Origin: an uncultured Lachnospiraceae bacterium
Lineage (GTDB): Bacteria > Bacillota > Clostridia > Lachnospirales > Lachnospiraceae
Assembly (NCBI GenBank): GCA_910585715.1
Contig: CAJUEX010000016.1
Span: 1 to 61,336 of the forward strand
Direction of reading: 5' to 3'
DNA length: 61,336 nt
The notes beneath the pieces were generated by a model that was not told where the DNA came from, ran no database searches, and worked only from the letters and a program-made list of their open reading frames with translations. The position numbers and the translations under genes were made by a program. This document shows, piece by piece, positions 8,112 through 17,167 of this stretch (positions within the stretch are counted from its first letter, which is position 1; each line of letters starts with the position of its first letter).

Positions 8112-8260
8112 AAAAACCTCCTGATGCTATTATTTTAAAGTTAAAAAAATTCAAAAATGATTCGTATATAATTTTCAGAAAAAAGCCATAATATATATAG
8201 GTTGCAAGCTTTTACAGCCTATATCGTTATAAAAACAGAAATAAAAAAGGAGAATTTATT

Positions 8261-8713
8261 ATGAAAAAAAGCAAACTTATACTTTTATGTGTCTGCATGG
8301 TTTCCATGCTTGCTTTCACAGCCTGCGGTAATGACAAGAAAAATGATACCGGAAATAATACTACTAATGATACAAACAAAACAAATAATGACACTGCAAA
8401 TAACGGAACCGGCAACAACCAGACAAATGACAACATGACAAATAACAATACTTCCAATCAGGGAACTGCTACAACCGATACTAACGGCAACAGCGCTGCC
8501 AACGGAGCGGATACAACAAATAATAACAATACCAATAACACTGCGGACAACAACACTTCCACAACTGATAATAACGCAAACGCAACAGACAATAACGGAA
8601 GCGTAGTAGATGGTGCAGCAAATGCTGTAGACGATGCCGGAAATGCTGTAGGAAATGCAGTGGATGACGTAGCTGACGGCATCAGCGATGTTACCAAGGA
8701 CATCGTACAGTAA
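8261..8713 (+). CDS. Low-complexity Asn/Thr/Asp-rich lipoprotein
   Basis: A 150-residue protein with a lipoprotein signal peptide (lipobox FTAC, Cys ~21). Residues ~24-115 are almost entirely Asn, Thr, Asp, Gly and Ala in short TNN/NDN repeats. The last 35 residues form repeats of the type DxxxNAVGNAVDDV and may be helical. No catalytic domain is visible. It is probably a surface-exposed unstructured spacer or stress lipoprotein. ATG 8261 follows AAGGAG. Monocistronic, ending at a bidirectional terminator shared with fbp. The repeats would tolerate length change by slippage. Confidence 0.8.
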   Translation: MKKSKLILLCVCMVSMLAFTACGNDKKNDTGNNTTNDTNKTNNDTANNGTGNNQTNDNMTNNNTSNQGTATTDTNGNSAANGADTTNNNNTNNTADNNTSTTDNNANATDNNGSVVDGAANAVDDAGNAVGNAVDDVADGISDVTKDIVQ

Positions 8714-8738
8714 TGAAAATATATATGATATTCAGCAT

Positions 8739-8773
8739 AAGAGGGCAGCTTTGTACAGGCCGCCCTCTTTTTA
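8739..8773. terminator. Bidirectional terminator between lipoprotein gene and fbp
   Basis: Stem AAGAGGGC/GCCCTCTT (8739-8746 with 8762-8769) with a T-run on the plus strand and A-rich sequence before it. The two genes are convergent. Confidence 0.8.
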
Positions 8774-8777
8774 TTTT

Positions 8778-10736
8778 TTAAACATCTTTTTCCACAATGA
8801 CTCCATCCCTGTATGCCTGTAACAGTTCTTCCAATTGTGAAATGCTCTCCCGCAGCTCTGCACCGATATCCGTATCCGCTACGCTTTGTCTTCGAAAAGA
8901 AGTTTCCACAATAATAGAATCCGAAAAAATATCCGATTCATTGCGGATTGCAGCATCTGTGGATTCAAAAGGCTCATGGGACACCAGACGCATTCCATAA
9001 GAATTTGCAACCAATGTATAGCCTGCAATGCCTGTCTTCCCCTGATATGCCTTGGAAAATCCTCCGTCTATAATAAGGAGCTTTCCATCACACCGTATAG
9101 GTGACTCTCCTTTCTTTCGTTCCACCGGAACATGACCATTGACGATGTGGGATTTTTTTTCATCCAGTCCGAATTCCCGCAAAATCCTGCACAATACCTC
9201 TTCATCATCCAGAAACTGGTAATAGCTGTTCTTTTTTTCCACATGAGTTTCCTTATCTTCAATAAAATACCGCTCAAAGGTAGCCATTTTATCTTTCCCG
9301 AAAACAGGTGAATTAGGACCTGTCCAGATATACCAGAGAATATCCTCTCCCTTTAGCTTGTCGCCGGAACTTCTGGTAGCATAGTAGCCCTTTCTTGCAT
9401 AATTGTCCAACACATCATATAAGGCTCTGCCCACGTATTCCTTTCCAAAAATAGTCACCTTCTGGAAATTCCCCTCTTCATCCATGGGCACACAGCCATG
9501 GTAAAGCAGGTTGGAGTTATAGATTTTATATAAACCGCCCTTGGAAAAAAGAAACCGCACATCCTTTTGCAGCTTGTCACACCGGACAAAAGCCTGCCTT
9601 AACCGCTCCATGACCTCCTCCTCTTCATGGGTCAGCTTATAAGGATTTGCAGGGTCTACCGTAGGAAAATCCAAATCCTTCATGGGATACTCTTTACCAT
9701 ATACAAGCACCGTCTTTTTCTTATAGTCTATCTTATCAAGCAACAGCCTGTCTTCCATGCCAAAGCCCGGATTTCTTTTAATTATCTGGCCTTCCAGCTT
9801 AAACTGTATGATGGCGATTGCCTTATGCATTTTCATATCCAGACTTAAATCCTTCGTGTTGTAATCCGTATTGTATTTAATGGAAAAGGCATCACAGTTT
9901 ACATTTTGATATCTTTCCATGGCAAAGGTTACAAGGGGAATCAGATTGATTCCGTATCCTTCCTCCAGAGTGTCCAGATTCCCGTATCTTGCCGACATAC
10001 GGATTACATTGGCAATACAGGCAAGCTGGCCGCTTGCCGCTCCCATCCATACGATGTCATGATTGCCCCACTGCACGTCCACAGAATGATAATGACGCAA
10101 AGTATCCATAATCACATGAGGTCCGGGACCTCTGTCATAAATATCCCCCACTATATGCAGATGGTCGATAACCAGCCTTTGTATCAGATTGCTCAGGGCA
10201 ACGATAAATTCCGGTGCTCTTCCGATTCGTATTATAGTATGGACAATCTCGTTATAATATGCTTCCTTGTCCTGAAGCTCTGCTTTTTCCGTAATCAATT
10301 CTTCAATGATATATGCAAAATCCTTAGGCAGCGCTTTCCTTACCTTGGAACGGGTGTATTTGGAAGATACCCGTTTCGTAATCTGAACAAGGCGGTGCAG
10401 GGTAATCTTGTACCAGTCTTCAATGTTTTCCTCTTCCCGCATGACGATTTCCAGCTTTTCCTCCGGATAATATATGAGGGTGGCAAGACTTTTTTTATCC
10501 CTGTTGCTTAAGGTATTTCCAAATTCTTCGTCAATTTTCCTCCTTACAGAGCCGGAGCCGTTTTTCAGCACATGGTTGAACTGCTCAAACTCCCCGTGGA
10601 TATCCGTAAGGAAATGCTCCGTGCCCTTTGGCAGGTTCAGAATTGACTGCAGGTTGATAATTTCCGTGCTGGCAGCCGCTATGGTAGGATAATGCTTTGC
10701 CAGACTTTTTAAATACATCAGTTCTATATTTTCCAT
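8778..10736 (-). CDS. fbp: Fructose-1,6-bisphosphatase, class III
   Basis: A 652-residue Firmicute-type (class III) FBPase that hydrolyses fructose 1,6-bisphosphate in gluconeogenesis. It has the calcineurin-like phosphoesterase metal motifs: TDIHGEFEQFNH (Asp 44, His 46), GDIYDRGPGPH (~200) and QWGNHDIVWMGA (~225), then SHIVNGHVPVE late in the protein. Length and start (MENIELMYLKSLAKHYP) fit the family. It lies 29 bp downstream of dapB on the same strand with no terminator between, so part of its transcription may come from the lysine-riboswitch operon. That is an unusual pairing of pathways. Confidence 0.95.
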   Translation of the reverse strand: MENIELMYLKSLAKHYPTIAAASTEIINLQSILNLPKGTEHFLTDIHGEFEQFNHVLKNGSGSVRRKIDEEFGNTLSNRDKKSLATLIYYPEEKLEIVMREEENIEDWYKITLHRLVQITKRVSSKYTRSKVRKALPKDFAYIIEELITEKAELQDKEAYYNEIVHTIIRIGRAPEFIVALSNLIQRLVIDHLHIVGDIYDRGPGPHVIMDTLRHYHSVDVQWGNHDIVWMGAASGQLACIANVIRMSARYGNLDTLEEGYGINLIPLVTFAMERYQNVNCDAFSIKYNTDYNTKDLSLDMKMHKAIAIIQFKLEGQIIKRNPGFGMEDRLLLDKIDYKKKTVLVYGKEYPMKDLDFPTVDPANPYKLTHEEEEVMERLRQAFVRCDKLQKDVRFLFSKGGLYKIYNSNLLYHGCVPMDEEGNFQKVTIFGKEYVGRALYDVLDNYARKGYYATRSSGDKLKGEDILWYIWTGPNSPVFGKDKMATFERYFIEDKETHVEKKNSYYQFLDDEEVLCRILREFGLDEKKSHIVNGHVPVERKKGESPIRCDGKLLIIDGGFSKAYQGKTGIAGYTLVANSYGMRLVSHEPFESTDAAIRNESDIFSDSIIVETSFRRQSVADTDIGAELRESISQLEELLQAYRDGVIVEKDV

Positions 10737-10765
10737 TTTTATTTGCTTATGCCTTCCTTGCCTGT

Positions 10766-11530
10766 TTATGAGCCGGCTTCAATGACATGGCTCATGTCAT
10801 ACATGCCCGCTTCTTTTCCTTTTAAAAATTTGGCAGCCTGTATTGCTCCTTTGCCAAATACACTTCTGGAATAAGCAGTATGGGAAAAGGTGATTACTTC
10901 ATCCGTTCCTGCAAACAGAACGTCATGGTCCCCTACGATGGTGCCTCCCCGCACTGCCGATATCCCGATTTCCTTTTTCCCTCTCTTCTGCCTTACCTGA
11001 CTTCTGTCGTATACATATTCATATTCTCCATTCAGCTCTTCATTGATGGAGTCTGCCAGAGCAAGCGCCGTGCCGCTTGGGGCGTCCAGCTTCTGATTAT
11101 GGTGTTTTTCCACGATTTCAATGTCATAGCCTGCTCCTGAAAGCACATGGGCCGCTTCCTTCAGCATTTTCAATAACAGATTTATGCCTAACGACATATT
11201 GGCGGATTTTAAGACTGCCACCTTTTTGGAGGCTTCTTCCACCTTTCTTAACTGCTCTTCGGAAAGTCCGGTAGTGCAAAGGACACAGGGAAGCTTTTCC
11301 TTTATGCAATATTCCAGCAGGCCGTCCACTGCCTTTGCCGATGCAAAGTCAATCACTGCATCTGCTTTTATATCACATTCTGCAATATTATTAAAGACCG
11401 GGTATGGATTGTTTATATGATTGGAAACATCCACTCCCGCAACTACTTCTATTTCTTCATCTGCTGCAATCAGACCGGAAATAACCTGTCCCATTCTTCC
11501 ATTGCAGCCGTGCATTATCACTTTCGTCAT
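10766..11530 (-). CDS. dapB: 4-hydroxy-tetrahydrodipicolinate reductase
   Basis: A 254-residue enzyme for the NAD(P)H-dependent reduction after DapA in the lysine/diaminopimelate pathway. An N-terminal Rossmann motif reads HGCNGRMGQVI (7-17). The catalytic signature is EKHHNQKLDAPSGTAL (~142-157), and the hydride/substrate loop is CTTGLSEEQL (~85). Start ATG 11530 is directly followed by the conserved TKVIMHGCNGRMG. It lies 188 bp downstream of dapA in the same direction. That gap holds a 9-bp hairpin (11672-11680 with 11699-11707) without a T-run on the coding strand, so read-through is expected. Confidence 0.96.
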   Translation of the reverse strand: MTKVIMHGCNGRMGQVISGLIAADEEIEVVAGVDVSNHINNPYPVFNNIAECDIKADAVIDFASAKAVDGLLEYCIKEKLPCVLCTTGLSEEQLRKVEEASKKVAVLKSANMSLGINLLLKMLKEAAHVLSGAGYDIEIVEKHHNQKLDAPSGTALALADSINEELNGEYEYVYDRSQVRQKRGKKEIGISAVRGGTIVGDHDVLFAGTDEVITFSHTAYSRSVFGKGAIQAAKFLKGKEAGMYDMSHVIEAGS

Positions 11531-11718
11531 CTTATCTGCCGCTCCTTGTCTTTTCTTATCTTTTCCCTGCTTCTAATCGGGAATTTTCCTTTCTTTTTAT
11601 CATTGCCCGTTCTGTTTCTTTCTATCAATCCAATTTTGATACTATGTAATATCTGCCGCCTGATAGCAGAATGTGCCCTGCCATTTTCGAAAAAACAACA
11701 AGGCACACTTCAGGTTTT

Positions 11719-12606
11719 TTATAAAATTCCAAAGTCCTTCATGGCTGCTTCCAGCTTTTTGGCATTTGGTTCTTCCATTTCTGTAAGAGGACGTCTCATA
11801 GGACCTGCATTTAATCCCATTAAGTTCATTGCCTTCTTTACCGGAATGGGATTTACCTCGCAGAATAATCCGTCAATAACCGGCATGGCATCCAACTGTA
11901 TCTTACGGCTTCCTTCCACATCCCCTGCAAAAAACTTCTCACATATATCATGGGTCTGTGCCGGAGCTATATTGGACAAAACGGAAATGACTCCTTTTCC
12001 TCCCAATGACAAAATCGGTACAATCAGTTCATCATTGCCGGAATATAAATCCACGCTTCCCTCTGCCAGAGCCATAAGCCTTGCCACCCCCACAAGATTA
12101 CCTGTAGCATCCTTTACGCCTACAATATTGGGCACATTCCTGCAAAGCTCTACCACCGTTTCCGGCTGAATGAGTACTCCGCCCGTTCTTCCCGGAATAT
12201 TATATAAAATGATAGGAATCTTTACAGCCTCTGCAATAATAGTATAATGCTCCTTTAACCCTTTCTGGGTACATTTATTATAATAAGGAGTTACTAAAAG
12301 CAAACCATCTGCTCCTCTTTTTTCCGCTTCTTTTGATAAGTAAACGGCTGTTTCCGTACAGTTGGAGCCGGTTCCGGCAATCACCGGTATCCTGCCGTTT
12401 ACCTGCTTCACACAATATTCGATCACATCCAAATGCTCCTCGTGGGTCAGCGTGGATGCTTCTCCGGTAGTGCCGCATACGATAATGGCATCGGTCCCTC
12501 CTTTTATCTGCAATTCAATCTGGTCTGCAAAGGCTTCATAATTCACCTCTCCGTTTGGTTTAAACGGCGTCACGATGGCAACGCCTGCACCTGTAAAAAT
12601 CGACAT
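11719..12606 (-). CDS. dapA: 4-hydroxy-tetrahydrodipicolinate synthase
   Basis: A 295-residue TIM-barrel aldolase condensing pyruvate with aspartate semialdehyde. The Schiff-base lysine is Lys165 (IVGVKDATGN), with Tyr135 (LYNIPGRTG) and the CGTTGEAS substrate loop (44-51). ATG 12606 is preceded by AGGAGGAAG; the longer in-frame extension reads through the riboswitch expression platform and is not coding. It is the first gene after a lysine riboswitch and is followed by dapB and fbp. Confidence 0.96.
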   Translation of the reverse strand: MSIFTGAGVAIVTPFKPNGEVNYEAFADQIELQIKGGTDAIIVCGTTGEASTLTHEEHLDVIEYCVKQVNGRIPVIAGTGSNCTETAVYLSKEAEKRGADGLLLVTPYYNKCTQKGLKEHYTIIAEAVKIPIILYNIPGRTGGVLIQPETVVELCRNVPNIVGVKDATGNLVGVARLMALAEGSVDLYSGNDELIVPILSLGGKGVISVLSNIAPAQTHDICEKFFAGDVEGSRKIQLDAMPVIDGLFCEVNPIPVKKAMNLMGLNAGPMRRPLTEMEEPNAKKLEAAMKDFGIL

Positions 12607-12711
12607 AGCTTCCTCCTTCTGGAACTTTACTGGACTTAATCTGGAAGTCAGATTCCCTGCGGCAGTTGCCAAATGCCTGCGCGCAAGCACTTGGCTCATT
12701 GCTGGCGGGAA

Positions 12712-12736
12712 TAAAAAACCGGCCTACAGAGCCGGT
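12712..12736 (-). terminator. Riboswitch terminator hairpin upstream of dapA
   Basis: ACCGGC/GCCGGT stem (12718-12723 with 12731-12736) followed on the minus strand by six T. It lies between the lysine aptamer and the dapA ribosome site, the expected place for transcription attenuation. Confidence 0.88.
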
Positions 12737-12755
12737 ATACTTTCCATATATATCC

Positions 12756-12919
12756 GATAGCTCCCCATCTTTGCTGATGACAGTCATACAGTTCTTCACT
12801 GCATGCCCAAGGGTATCTGTTTCAGGACACATATCCTTTCGGCACTTTTTCCTTTCGCTTTTCTTCTCCTGTGCCTGACACATCCGAAAAGGTACTGATA
12901 AAAAATGCGACCTCTATCT
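12756..12919 (-). promoter_or_regulatory. Lysine riboswitch (L-box) aptamer
   Basis: Read on the minus strand, the 5' P1 strand AGATAGAGG (12919 down) is matched by GAGCTATC near 12756. Inner L-box landmarks are GTGCCGAAAGG, GGGCATGCAGTGAAGAACTG, and CTGTCATCAGC...GATGGGGAGC, which line up well with the Bacillus lysC leader as I know it. With the downstream terminator it should shut off dapA(-dapB-fbp) when lysine is plentiful. The exact promoter was not fixed. Confidence 0.88.
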
Positions 12920-12942
12920 ATAGTTTATCTTATTCTGTTTTC

Positions 12943-12988
12943 AAAAATTGGTGCCAACTTTTGAAATTATCAAAAGCATAGCACCAAT
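12943..12988 (-). terminator. Terminator after the CobO-like gene
   Basis: ATTGGTGC/GCACCAAT outer stem (12947-12954 with 12981-12988) extended by TTTTGA/TCAAAA, followed on the minus strand by TTTTT. It separates cobO from the lysine riboswitch. Confidence 0.7.
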
Positions 12989-13004
12989 CCCTCTGACTGT
13001 CAAC

Positions 13005-13496
13005 CTATTTCATGCTGATCCGCTCAATTTTGGACACCTCGTCTGCCAGTGCGCATACTTCATCGCTTAACTGTATGCCTGTCATAATTAAGGTAGTCTC
13101 CTCCTGCTTTGCTTCTATCAATGCTTTTAAGTCTTCTACCGTTATGATGCCAACATCAATAAGTCCAAGCACTTCGTCCAGTATCAGCAAATCACAGCCT
13201 CCTGTTGCCAAAACCTTTTTTCCGAAGTTCAGCCCGTTTTTCATGTTCATGATTTCTTCCGCCTTCCCCTCTTTTGAAAGGCTCTTAAAATCCGCCTGGG
13301 ACTTTTCAAACCGGAAAAATTTGATTTCAGGCTCTAACCGTTTTAAAAATGCCGAATCCTCCAGTCCCCGGCATTTCAGAAACTGGATAATCACTACTTC
13401 TTTTCCTTCACTTGCAGCCTGCAGCGCCTCTCCCCAGGCTGCCGGGGTTTTTCCATGACCGTCTCCGCTGTAAATATGTATCATGCCCTGGTTCAT
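13005..13496 (-). CDS. cobO: Cob(I)yrinic acid a,c-diamide adenosyltransferase (CobO/BtuR family)
   Basis: A 163-residue P-loop ATPase-like enzyme that transfers the adenosyl group of ATP to cobalt(I) corrinoids. The Walker A-like loop SGDGHGKTPAA (10-20) is the family signature, followed by VVIIQFLK (~34-41) and CDLLILDEVLGLIDVGI (Walker B, ~100-116). It is slightly shorter than typical CobO (about 170-200). No other cobalamin genes lie nearby, so it may serve salvage of imported corrinoids. ATG 13496; own terminator at 12943-12988. Confidence 0.88.
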   Translation of the reverse strand: MNQGMIHIYSGDGHGKTPAAWGEALQAASEGKEVVIIQFLKCRGLEDSAFLKRLEPEIKFFRFEKSQADFKSLSKEGKAEEIMNMKNGLNFGKKVLATGGCDLLILDEVLGLIDVGIITVEDLKALIEAKQEETTLIMTGIQLSDEVCALADEVSKIERISMK

Positions 13497-13585
13497 ATAT
13501 CACCTCATAATTATTCATAATAGAAATATGAGACGTATCATATCACAAAAATATGTTTTTGGCAAATTTTGCGATATTTTCTTAA

Positions 13586-14233
13586 TCAATCAGCTTGAGC
13601 GCCCTCCTCTTCGGACAATTCCAGCTTGCTGACAGAGACTTCATATGCCACACGCTTTTCCACCTGGTCTTCCGAAATTTTCTTCATATATTCCCTGCTC
13701 TGTATCCTTCCCCAGATTCTGCACCTTGCGCCTACTTCAAAGCTGCTGGCATACCTTGCATTTCTTCCCCAGCTGATGCAGGGAATATAATCGCTTTTTC
13801 CATAAGGGCGGTTCACAGCTAAAAGCAAATCTGCAATTTCTCTTCCCAGAGGGGTTTTCCTGTAAATTGCTTCCTTACAAATATAACCATCCAGAAAAAT
13901 CTGGTTTGTTTTTTCATTTTCATCAATTTCATCCACAAACTCGATTTCTCTTACGAACACGGAAAGAACAAGCTTATTCTTTCTTTCCTCATGGCGGTTG
14001 TAAGAGCGGAACTGCCCTCCCACCAATACATTCTGTCCTCTGTAATCTTCTTTTACATTTAGCAGCCTTTCGGAAATCATGAGCGGAATCAAATCTGCAG
14101 ACTGGCTCAGCCTTGGCACCAGCACATCTACCATATAAAATCCCTCTCCGAAAATTTCGTGACTGAAAGTGAACTGACTTGCAATCTCTCCCATTATAGT
14201 CACCTGATTGTTTTCAATAACCTTATCTGTCAT
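13586..14233 (-). CDS. SSB-like protein with two OB-folds
   Basis: A 215-residue protein built from two SSB-type OB-fold halves. One is at ~8-100 (VTIMGEIASQF, VLVGGQFRSYN, VFVREIEF). The second is at ~108-205 (IFLDGYICKEAIYRKTPLGREIADLLLAVNR, IPCISWGRNARYAS, CRIWGRIQSREY). The second half is the better SSB match. The C-terminus (EEEGAQAD) lacks the acidic DDDIPF-type tip with which canonical SSB recruits partners. So it is a paralogue rather than the housekeeping SSB. The function is unknown beyond probable ssDNA binding. It is transcribed divergently from typA. Confidence 0.8.
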   Translation of the reverse strand: MTDKVIENNQVTIMGEIASQFTFSHEIFGEGFYMVDVLVPRLSQSADLIPLMISERLLNVKEDYRGQNVLVGGQFRSYNRHEERKNKLVLSVFVREIEFVDEIDENEKTNQIFLDGYICKEAIYRKTPLGREIADLLLAVNRPYGKSDYIPCISWGRNARYASSFEVGARCRIWGRIQSREYMKKISEDQVEKRVAYEVSVSKLELSEEEGAQAD

Positions 14234-14554
14234 TTTTTGTTTCTCCCTTCTTTGTCAAGAATTTTTTCCTGTCATACATCACAATTATATAATAAAAATA
14301 TAAAATAAATTACACTTTCTTATCGACAAATTTCGCAAATCGTATGATTTAATATTTTGTTTATACTTTTTTTATATTTTTTTATTAAAATTAATTAGTT
14401 TTTTTAACTTTCATTGTTGCGTAATTGTATTTACCATGTAGTATGGGAGTCTGCATATCCAAAAATGCAGGTTGTATTTTCAAAAATTTGTGGTAAACTA
14501 TAGGAGTTTGATTGTTAGTATCCATGAAACCGGATGATAAATGAGGAGAATATT
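14234..14554. other. AT-rich divergent intergenic region, typA leader
   Basis: About 320 bp between the SSB-like gene and typA holds no gene. It must contain both promoters. A candidate for typA is TTGCGT with TAGTAT 16 bp further on, near 14415-14442. A small hairpin CTGCAT/ATGCAG lies near 14452-14471. GAGGAG precedes the typA ATG. Confidence 0.5.
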
Positions 14555-16384
14555 ATGTTAAGAACAAGAGATGATGTAAGAAATGTTGCCATAATCGCCC
14601 ATGTAGACCATGGCAAGACCACTTTGGTAGATGAGCTGTTAAAGCAAAGCGGAGTCTTCCGTGAAAATCAGGAAGTAGCTGAAAGGGTTATGGATTCCAA
14701 TGATATTGAGCGGGAAAGAGGGATAACCATTCTTTCCAAAAACACAGCTGTTACTTATAAAAATACAAAAATAAATATTATTGATACTCCCGGCCATGCG
14801 GATTTTGGCGGCGAGGTGGAACGTGTGTTAAAAATGGTAAACGGCGTAATCCTTGTAGTGGATGCCTTTGAAGGCGCAATGCCCCAGACCAAGTTCGTAT
14901 TAAGAAAAGCTTTGGAATTAAAACTCCCGGTAATTGTCTGCGTGAACAAAATAGACAGGCCGGAAGCAAGACCTGCCCAGGTAGTGGATGAAGTATTAGA
15001 GCTTCTCATTGATCTGGATGCAGATGAAAGCCAGCTTGACTGCCCCTTTGTATTTGCTTCCGCCAAAGGCGGTTTTGCTTCTTTGGACATGGATAAGGAA
15101 GGCTCTGACATGATGCCTCTGTTTGAAACTATTTTAGACTATATTCCTGCTCCAGAGGGGGATGACGAGGCAGGCACCCAGGTGCTTATCAGTACTATTG
15201 ATTATAATGAATATGTAGGACGTATCGGTGTTGGCAAAGTGGATAACGGTACCATCCGGGTAAATCAGGAGGTGCTCATGGTCAATGCCCACGACCCGGA
15301 AAAGCATAAAAAGGTAAAGGTTTCCAAGCTTTATGAGTATGACGGGCTGAATAAAACAGAAGTAACGGAAGCCGGAATCGGCTCCATCGTAGCTATTTCA
15401 GGAATTGCAGACATCCACATCGGCGATACCCTCTGCTCACCGGAAAGTCCGGAGCCGATTCCCTTCCAGAAAATTTCCGAGCCCACCATTGCCATGACCT
15501 TTTGTGTCAATGACTCCCCTCTTGCAGGTCAGGAAGGAAAATATGTAACAAGCCGCCATCTAAGGGATAGATTATTCAAGGAATTAAATACGGACGTTTC
15601 CCTTCGCGTGGAGGAAACGGAAACTACAGAAGCCTTTAAGGTATCCGGCAGAGGCGAGCTGCATTTATCCGTCCTTATAGAAAATATGCGCCGGGAAGGC
15701 TATGAGTTTGCAGTTTCCAAAGCAGAGGTATTATATAAGGAAGATGAAAACGGCAAAAAAACAGAGCCCATGGAGTTAGCCTATGTTGACGTTCCCGAAG
15801 AATTTTCCGGAAGCGTCATCGAAAAGCTTTCCGGAAGAAAGGGGGAACTCCGCAACATGTCCGCTGCAAGCGGCGGCTATACCCGTCTGGAATTTTCCAT
15901 TCCTTCCCGGGGGCTGATCGGTTACCGCGGAGAATTTATGACAGATACAAAAGGCAACGGAATCATCAATACAATCTTTGACGGCTACGGTCCCTATAAG
16001 GGCGACCTTCAATACAGAAAACAGGGTTCCTTAATCGCCTTTGAAGCAGGCGAGGCAATTACCTACGGCTTATACAATGCCCAGGACCGTGGAACACTAT
16101 TTATCGGCGCCGGTGAAAAGGTATATGCCGGAATGGTAGTAGGCCAGACCGGAAAGGCAGAGGATATTGAAATCAACGTATGCAAGAAGAAACAGCTTAC
16201 CAATACCCGTTCCTCCAGCGCAGACGAGGCTCTGCGCTTATCTCCTCCCAGAATCTTAAGCTTAGAGCAGGCTCTTGAATTCATTGATACAGACGAGCTT
16301 TTAGAGGTGACGCCGGAGCATTTGCGTATTCGGAAGAAGATTTTAGACCCTACTTTGAGGAAAAGAGCGGGGATGAAGAAATAA
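14555..16384 (+). CDS. typA: Ribosome-associated GTPase TypA/BipA
   Basis: A 609-residue translational GTPase of the EF-G-like superfamily. G motifs: AHVDHGKTT (15-23), switch I RERGITILSKN (~52-62), DTPGHADFGGEV (~76-87), NKIDRPEA (~130-137) and SAKGG (~165). EF-G domain III/V-like modules and the BipA-specific C-terminal domain follow, ending RKRAGMKK. It acts on ribosomes under stress and low temperature and in 50S assembly. ATG 14555 has GAGGAG upstream; the in-frame start at 14534 lacks a ribosome site. Monocistronic and followed by palindromic element C. Confidence 0.96.
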   Translation: MLRTRDDVRNVAIIAHVDHGKTTLVDELLKQSGVFRENQEVAERVMDSNDIERERGITILSKNTAVTYKNTKINIIDTPGHADFGGEVERVLKMVNGVILVVDAFEGAMPQTKFVLRKALELKLPVIVCVNKIDRPEARPAQVVDEVLELLIDLDADESQLDCPFVFASAKGGFASLDMDKEGSDMMPLFETILDYIPAPEGDDEAGTQVLISTIDYNEYVGRIGVGKVDNGTIRVNQEVLMVNAHDPEKHKKVKVSKLYEYDGLNKTEVTEAGIGSIVAISGIADIHIGDTLCSPESPEPIPFQKISEPTIAMTFCVNDSPLAGQEGKYVTSRHLRDRLFKELNTDVSLRVEETETTEAFKVSGRGELHLSVLIENMRREGYEFAVSKAEVLYKEDENGKKTEPMELAYVDVPEEFSGSVIEKLSGRKGELRNMSAASGGYTRLEFSIPSRGLIGYRGEFMTDTKGNGIINTIFDGYGPYKGDLQYRKQGSLIAFEAGEAITYGLYNAQDRGTLFIGAGEKVYAGMVVGQTGKAEDIEINVCKKKQLTNTRSSSADEALRLSPPRILSLEQALEFIDTDELLEVTPEHLRIRKKILDPTLRKRAGMKK

Positions 16385-16393
16385 GCTTTTTGA

Positions 16394-16448
16394 TTTTTTG
16401 GATTTCAGGACGTTTGTAGATTTCAGGACTTTTTTGGATTTCAGGACG
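16394..16448. repeat. Three tandem copies of a GGATTTCAGGACG motif
   Basis: TTTTTTGGATTTCAGGACG occurs at 16394-16412 and 16430-16448, with a shorter copy (AGATTTCAGGAC) at about 16418-16429. The motif resembles the interior of the short element at 6559-6621 (TTTTGGATTTGAGGACG). It sits between the typA stop and palindrome C. Confidence 0.75.
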
Positions 16449-16449
16449 C

Positions 16450-16593
16450 AGGAGGAGGCGGATAATAGAAAAGTCTTGCCGGCACGCTTTCGCTCTATGA
16501 AGACGCAGCGGTACTAATGCGCCAAAATACGGCGCATAAGGACCGGCGACTTCATCAAGGCCTGCAAGACTTTTCTATTATCCGCCTCCTCCT
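16450..16593. repeat. Palindromic element C (144 bp)
   Basis: Outer arms of about 30 bp (16450-16479 against 16564-16593; AGGAGGAGGCGGATAATAG and its complement) are near-perfect. The inner core has the same order of motifs as elements A and B: CACGCTTTCGCTCT, ACGCAGCGGT, stem TGCGCC/GGCGCA around loop AAAATAC (16524-16530), then ACCGGCGA. It lacks the GTAACAGT ends. It lies between convergent typA and a small hypothetical gene. Confidence 0.88.
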
Positions 16594-16647
16594 ACTGTGT
16601 ACTGGAGAGCTCTAAGCTGTGAAAAAGTTTGAAGAAGGCTTTGCTTA

Positions 16648-16896
16648 TTATTTTTGAATGTAAAAGCCGAAAACAGAATTGCTGAATTCACCGGCAGCAA
16701 ATTTGTGTTCTTTTTCTTTGATAAACACTTTATAAACCGGAAATGTATACTTCTGACCATACAAGGGGTCTGCAACATCAATCTTTTCTTCTGTTCTTAT
16801 CCATTCATAGTCAAATATATTTACACCAAAAAGAATAGTATTTCCATCAAAACCAGTTATCTCATGCTGCCATGTTTTTTCCTTATACTCTTTCAT
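16648..16896 (-). CDS. Small hypothetical protein
   Basis: An 82-residue protein that I do not recognise. It is beta-rich and aromatic (HEITGFDGNTILFGVNIFDYEWIRT, YTFPVYKVFIKEKEHKFAAGEF) with no signal peptide, membrane segment or cysteine. ATG 16896 follows AGAGGTGG; an upstream in-frame start at 16920 has no ribosome site. The reading frame and ribosome site suggest a real gene, but it is short and isolated between two palindromic elements. Confidence 0.5.
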   Translation of the reverse strand: MKEYKEKTWQHEITGFDGNTILFGVNIFDYEWIRTEEKIDVADPLYGQKYTFPVYKVFIKEKEHKFAAGEFSNSVFGFYIQK

Positions 16897-16920
16897 GTCC
16901 ACCTCTATTACCAAGCCCAA

Positions 16921-17167
16921 TTCCTATATACTCAAGTGTATATGAAATTATATATTCAATCATATACTTAATTGAAAACAAATCCCCATCGCCGCTAATT
17001 AATAAACCATTTCCAACAAATACACCATTCTAAAAAAATAAATAACCTAACCTTGAAAAACATACATAAAACCTTTCAATACTTCCAAAAATCCCCCAAA
17101 ACACCTTACCGGAAAAAGAAATTGATATAGCAGCCACCTTTCCAAGCATACCGCCCGAGAAAAACCA
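16921..17167. other. AT-rich spacer without genes
   Basis: About 245 bp that is very AT-rich near 16930-17100 and holds nothing I can call, apart from likely promoter sequence for the small gene to its left. It abuts GC-rich palindrome D, a sharp change in composition. Confidence 0.4.

Noticed and set aside
12607..12699. Longer dapA start adding 31 residues
   Set aside because: The extension precedes the AGGAGG ribosome site and reads back toward the riboswitch terminator.
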